NCBI RefSeq assembly: GCF_007988885.1
Contig: NZ_BJUZ01000003.1
Coordinates: 1 to 64,000, forward strand
Length of the DNA: 64,000 nt
Origin: Gluconobacter wancherniae NBRC 103581
GTDB taxonomy: Bacteria > Pseudomonadota > Alphaproteobacteria > Acetobacterales > Acetobacteraceae
Direction of reading: 5' to 3'
Shown here: piece after piece, positions 60,301 through 64,000 of the stretch
How the letters are laid out: each line of letters opens with the position of its first letter
How positions within the stretch are numbered: position 1 is the stretch's first letter
Made by a program: the position numbers and the translations under genes
Notes under the pieces: generated by a model
Seen by the model: only the letters and a program-made list of their open reading frames with translations
Databases searched by the model: none
Told to the model about the DNA's origin: nothing

Positions 60301-61179
60301 TTATTTCGCGCTCGTGGGCAGATGCTCAGCAATATACGGCGGCAGATTAAATGAGCCGACGTGAATTTCTGGCGTCCAGTAGCGTGTGGTTCCAAGAATA
60401 TCCGCCGCTTCAGCGCGCGCGCGGATCTGCTCCAGCGTCTGCGTATTCGGAGACTGACCCTTGGAGGCCATACCAAGCGTCATGAAGCCACCGACATATG
60501 TCGGAACAGCGGCAACATAGGCAGTGACATGGGGGAAGAAATTCGCACGGCGCAGGCTTGTTTCATGCAGTTCATCAGCCTGCATGAAAGGCACGCCGCA
60601 CTGGTTCACAATCAGACCTTCATCTGACAGGATACGTGCGCAGTTGCTATAGAACTCGTCCGTAAACAGAACCTCGCCAACACCGATCGGATCCGTGCTG
60701 TCGACGATGATCACATCGAACGATCCGTCCGCAGCTTTTGCAACGTAGTCGATACCGTCACCAACAATGACTTCCGCGCGCGGATCATTCCACGCATCAC
60801 CTGCGATGTTCGGCAAATGCTGCTTGGAAAGCTCGATCACTACACCGTCGATCTCGACCATAACGGCCTTCTCAACGGTGCCGTGCTGCAGAACACGACG
60901 CAGAACGCCCCCGTCTCCAGCACCAATGATCAAAACACGCTTTGCGCATGGGTGCGTCAGCATGGGCACATGCGTCAGCATTTCCTGATAGACGAATTCA
61001 TCCCGCTCGGTGATCTGGATCACGCCGTCCAGCACCAGGACGCGGCCATGGCTTGAACTCTCAAAAACCACAACGTCCTGAAAATCGGACTTTACGCGCG
61101 CAAGTTCGCGCGTCACGAGAAAACGCTGTCCCCAGTCCGGGTACAGAGTCTCGTTGATCCATGTCTCTGCCACGGTCAT
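60301..61179 (-). CDS. speE: Spermidine synthase
   Basis: 292 residues. ETLYPDWGQRFLVTRELARVKSDFQDVVVFESSSHGRVLVLDGVIQITERDEFVYQEMLTHVPML is the tetramerisation and catalytic lead, then the decarboxy-SAM site VLIIGAGDGGVLRRVLQH and DVIIVDSTDPIG. It transfers aminopropyl from decarboxylated SAM to putrescine. Second gene of speD-speE. Confidence 0.96.
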   Translation of the reverse strand: MTVAETWINETLYPDWGQRFLVTRELARVKSDFQDVVVFESSSHGRVLVLDGVIQITERDEFVYQEMLTHVPMLTHPCAKRVLIIGAGDGGVLRRVLQHGTVEKAVMVEIDGVVIELSKQHLPNIAGDAWNDPRAEVIVGDGIDYVAKAADGSFDVIIVDSTDPIGVGEVLFTDEFYSNCARILSDEGLIVNQCGVPFMQADELHETSLRRANFFPHVTAYVAAVPTYVGGFMTLGMASKGQSPNTQTLEQIRARAEAADILGTTRYWTPEIHVGSFNLPPYIAEHLPTSAK

Positions 61180-61202
61180 CGTTTCCTTGTCGGATTTTTA
61201 GT

Positions 61203-61226
61203 GCAAAAGGCCGGCACGCGCCGGCC
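61203..61226 (-). terminator. Attenuator-like hairpin between speD and speE
   Basis: Read leftwards: GGCCGGC, loop GCGT, GCCGGCC, TTTTGC. A compact GC-rich stem with a short T-run, 23 bases beyond the speD stop. Confidence 0.7.
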
Positions 61227-61249
61227 CTCTCTGCCTGGAAGAAGACTGC

Positions 61250-61720
61250 TTACGCAGCCCGGTCCTGCACACGTCCACGGCGCATCGCGTCAACTTCGAC
61301 ACGACCTGCCTGGAACAGGCGCTGCATCACCGGAATCGACAGATTCGGATCACAAGCACCACACATGAACACGTCCACAGCTGCGAAATTGCGTTCTGGC
61401 CAAGTGTGGATCGAGATGTGGCTTTCTGCGAGCACGATCACACCCGACACGCCACCATTAGGCGTGAAATGATGAAAATGGCTGTGCAGAATCGTTGCGC
61501 CAGCAGCAATTGCTGCTTCGCAGAGCGTTTCATCAATCCGCTTCGGATCATCGAGGTTCTGGGCGTCCCAGAAATCGATCAGCAGATGGTTGCCAGCGTA
61601 ACGCATGCCGTCACGCTCGATGAAGTAATCTTTACGCTCCTCTTCAACAGAGTGAGCTTCGACGTTCTGGATATCTCTCGGGAGTCCCGATACCATCCCC
61701 AGTTGAGCAAGTGCGTTCAT
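61250..61720 (-). CDS. speD: S-adenosylmethionine decarboxylase proenzyme (prokaryotic type)
   Basis: 156 residues. Self-cleavage serine lies in VIVLAESHISIHTWPE, giving the pyruvoyl group; also GNHLLIDFWDAQNL, HSHFHHFTPNGGVSGV and AAVDVFMCGACDPN. It makes decarboxylated SAM for SpeE. Start at ATG 61720 after TTGGGGG; the N-terminal 35 residues are longer than in the shortest homologues. Confidence 0.94.
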   Translation of the reverse strand: MNALAQLGMVSGLPRDIQNVEAHSVEEERKDYFIERDGMRYAGNHLLIDFWDAQNLDDPKRIDETLCEAAIAAGATILHSHFHHFTPNGGVSGVIVLAESHISIHTWPERNFAAVDVFMCGACDPNLSIPVMQRLFQAGRVEVDAMRRGRVQDRAA

Positions 61721-61786
61721 CACGTACCCCCAAACCAGTAGACAGCCTGTTGGGCGAAATTCGCCCCCTTGGGCCAGGAAGCGCGC

Positions 61787-61815
61787 TAGTTAGAGTGCCC
61801 ATTCCGAGGATGCAA
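61787..61815 (-). promoter_or_regulatory. Sigma70-type promoter of speD
   Basis: Read leftwards: TTGCAT, 17 bases, TAACTA. A small hairpin GGGCGA-AAT-TCGCCC (61752-61766) lies in the leader between it and speD. Confidence 0.6.
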
Positions 61816-62013
61816 GGCTTTTCTGGGCTAATTCGTCAATATGTCACATTCGGTGCCCTGAGAGGCTGTATATTTCCCACAGTTTCAAACCGACAGCACG
61901 AGGAAACAACGTGAATCCCCGTGCGGGCACGCCATATACCGACCAGAAAATCTACATACAAAAGCGATTCGCTACGGCAACGGTGGCAAGCACAACTGGC
62001 TGGCTACAAACAC
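61816..62013. other. Remainder of the speD-ilvC intergenic region
   Basis: Together with the promoter and terminator entries this fills the 370 bases between speD and ilvC. I see no gene or further strong structure. Confidence 0.5.
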
Positions 62014-62041
62014 AAACACGCACCACAGAGGGTGCGTGTTC
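62014..62041 (-). terminator. Rho-independent terminator of ilvC
   Basis: Read leftwards: AACACGCACC, loop CTCTGT, GGTGCGTGTT, then TGTGTTTG. Ten-base-pair perfect stem with a modest T-rich tail, 52 bases past the ilvC stop. Confidence 0.8.
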
Positions 62042-62091
62042 TCATGGCTCCTGCCAGCCCGATGGGGGCTGCAAAAGCAATAACCGTCAGA

Positions 62092-63637
<1,546 letters not shown>

Positions 63638-63638
<1 letters not shown>

Positions 63639-64000
63639 CAGACCAGCATCATCCCTTCTTCGGTCAGACCTGCAGCCTCGGAATCCTGATCCGGGCCAAG
63701 CAGCATCTGATTATGTGCCGCACCCGATGGAATCATCGGATAGCAGTTTTCATTTTCCGCCACGCAGATATCCGCCACGACCGGGCCGTCATGGGCCAGC
63801 ATTCTGCGGATCACATCATCGAGTTCACCGACATTCGTGGCACGCATACCCGTACCGTGGAAAGCTTCCGCCAGCTTGACGAAATCTGGCAGGGCCTCGC
63901 TGTACGACTGAGAATAACGCGAGCCATGCAGCAGTTCCTGCCACTGGCGCACCATCCCCATGTAGCGGTTGTTCAGGATAAAGATCTTCACCGGCAGACG
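63638..64000 (-). CDS. ilvB: Acetolactate synthase large subunit, C-terminal part (cut by window edge)
   Basis: The last about 120 residues are visible and the frame is open to the window end. ILNNRYMGMVRQWQELLHGSRYSQSYSEALPDFVKLAEAFHGTG is the conserved thiamine-diphosphate C-terminal domain, and PVVADICVAENENCYPMIPSGAAHNQML is the usual end. It condenses two pyruvates to acetolactate. First visible gene of ilvB-ilvN-ilvC. Confidence 0.95.

Overview
The window is a gene-dense, GC-rich bacterial chromosome segment that reads as an acetic acid bacterium (Acetobacteraceae), most likely Gluconobacter or a close relative. The clues are a membrane-bound flavocytochrome polyol dehydrogenase operon (small, FAD and tri-heme cytochrome c subunits) followed by a sugar transporter, a split F0-only ATP synthase operon with b and b-prime subunits, COQ9 and UbiK proteins for ubiquinone, and typical alphaproteobacterial neighbours (RsfS-RlmH, TldD, MlaD-DUF2155). 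No phage, complete insertion sequence, CRISPR array or rRNA operon was seen. One tRNA gene (Gln, anticodon TTG) is present.

Layout. 0-2.2 kb: leftward sugar epimerase, DUF192 and metallo-hydrolase genes. 2.3-3.6 kb: RidA and a secreted CHAP protein. 3.6-7.6 kb: leftward ychF-proA-nadD-rsfS-rlmH operon with overlapping genes. 7.7-9.3 kb: a winged-helix regulator and a membrane protein, divergent from a CPBP protease, sharing a twin-palindrome control region. 9.2-10.4 kb: pth and rplY. 10.9-18.5 kb: dehydrogenase operon, MFS transporter and an outer-membrane porin. 18.5-21.1 kb: hldD-lgt-pgeF. 21.1-23.7 kb: ubiK, a structured leader, a YbjN protein, proC and COQ9. 23.8-26.3 kb: tRNA-Gln, an HU protein, a large RTX-like repeat protein and an AT-rich spacer, possibly acquired. 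26.3-30.1 kb: aldehyde dehydrogenase, nadE and a DUF1328 peptide. 30.1-34.2 kb: leftward envelope and trehalose operon mlaD, small unknown, DUF2155, otsB, otsA, dsbB. 34.4-39.3 kb: a TSCPD protein related to the C-terminus of class II ribonucleotide reductase, then atpI-B-E-F'-F. 38.5-41 kb: GT2 and ArnT-like glycosyltransferases. 41-48 kb: two exported cupins, xylulokinase, YggT, TldD, an aminotransferase and a membrane protein. 48.2-53.5 kb: glutamine synthetase, TRIC-type channel, metallochaperone, saccharopine-dehydrogenase-like enzyme with a divergent Lrp regulator, and a YbaK protein. 53.5-58.2 kb: glycine cleavage operon gcvT-H-P behind a tandem glycine riboswitch. 58.2-64 kb: small monooxygenase-like protein, DUF333 lipoprotein, panB, MarR regulator, speD-speE, and ilvB(partial)-ilvN-ilvC.

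How it fits together. The dehydrogenase passes electrons from periplasmic sugar alcohol oxidation to ubiquinone, and COQ9 and UbiK serve ubiquinone synthesis nearby. The porin and MFS carrier may move the substrate or product. Three near-perfect parS-type palindromes suggest the window lies in the ParB-bound, origin-proximal part of the chromosome. The least explained parts are the CPBP/regulator/membrane-protein locus with mirrored operators, the orphan ribonucleotide-reductase-like protein, the Lys/Ala-rich N-terminal tails on glutamine synthetase and RsfS, a possible 33-residue hydrophobic peptide gene, and several strong unexplained RNA hairpins.
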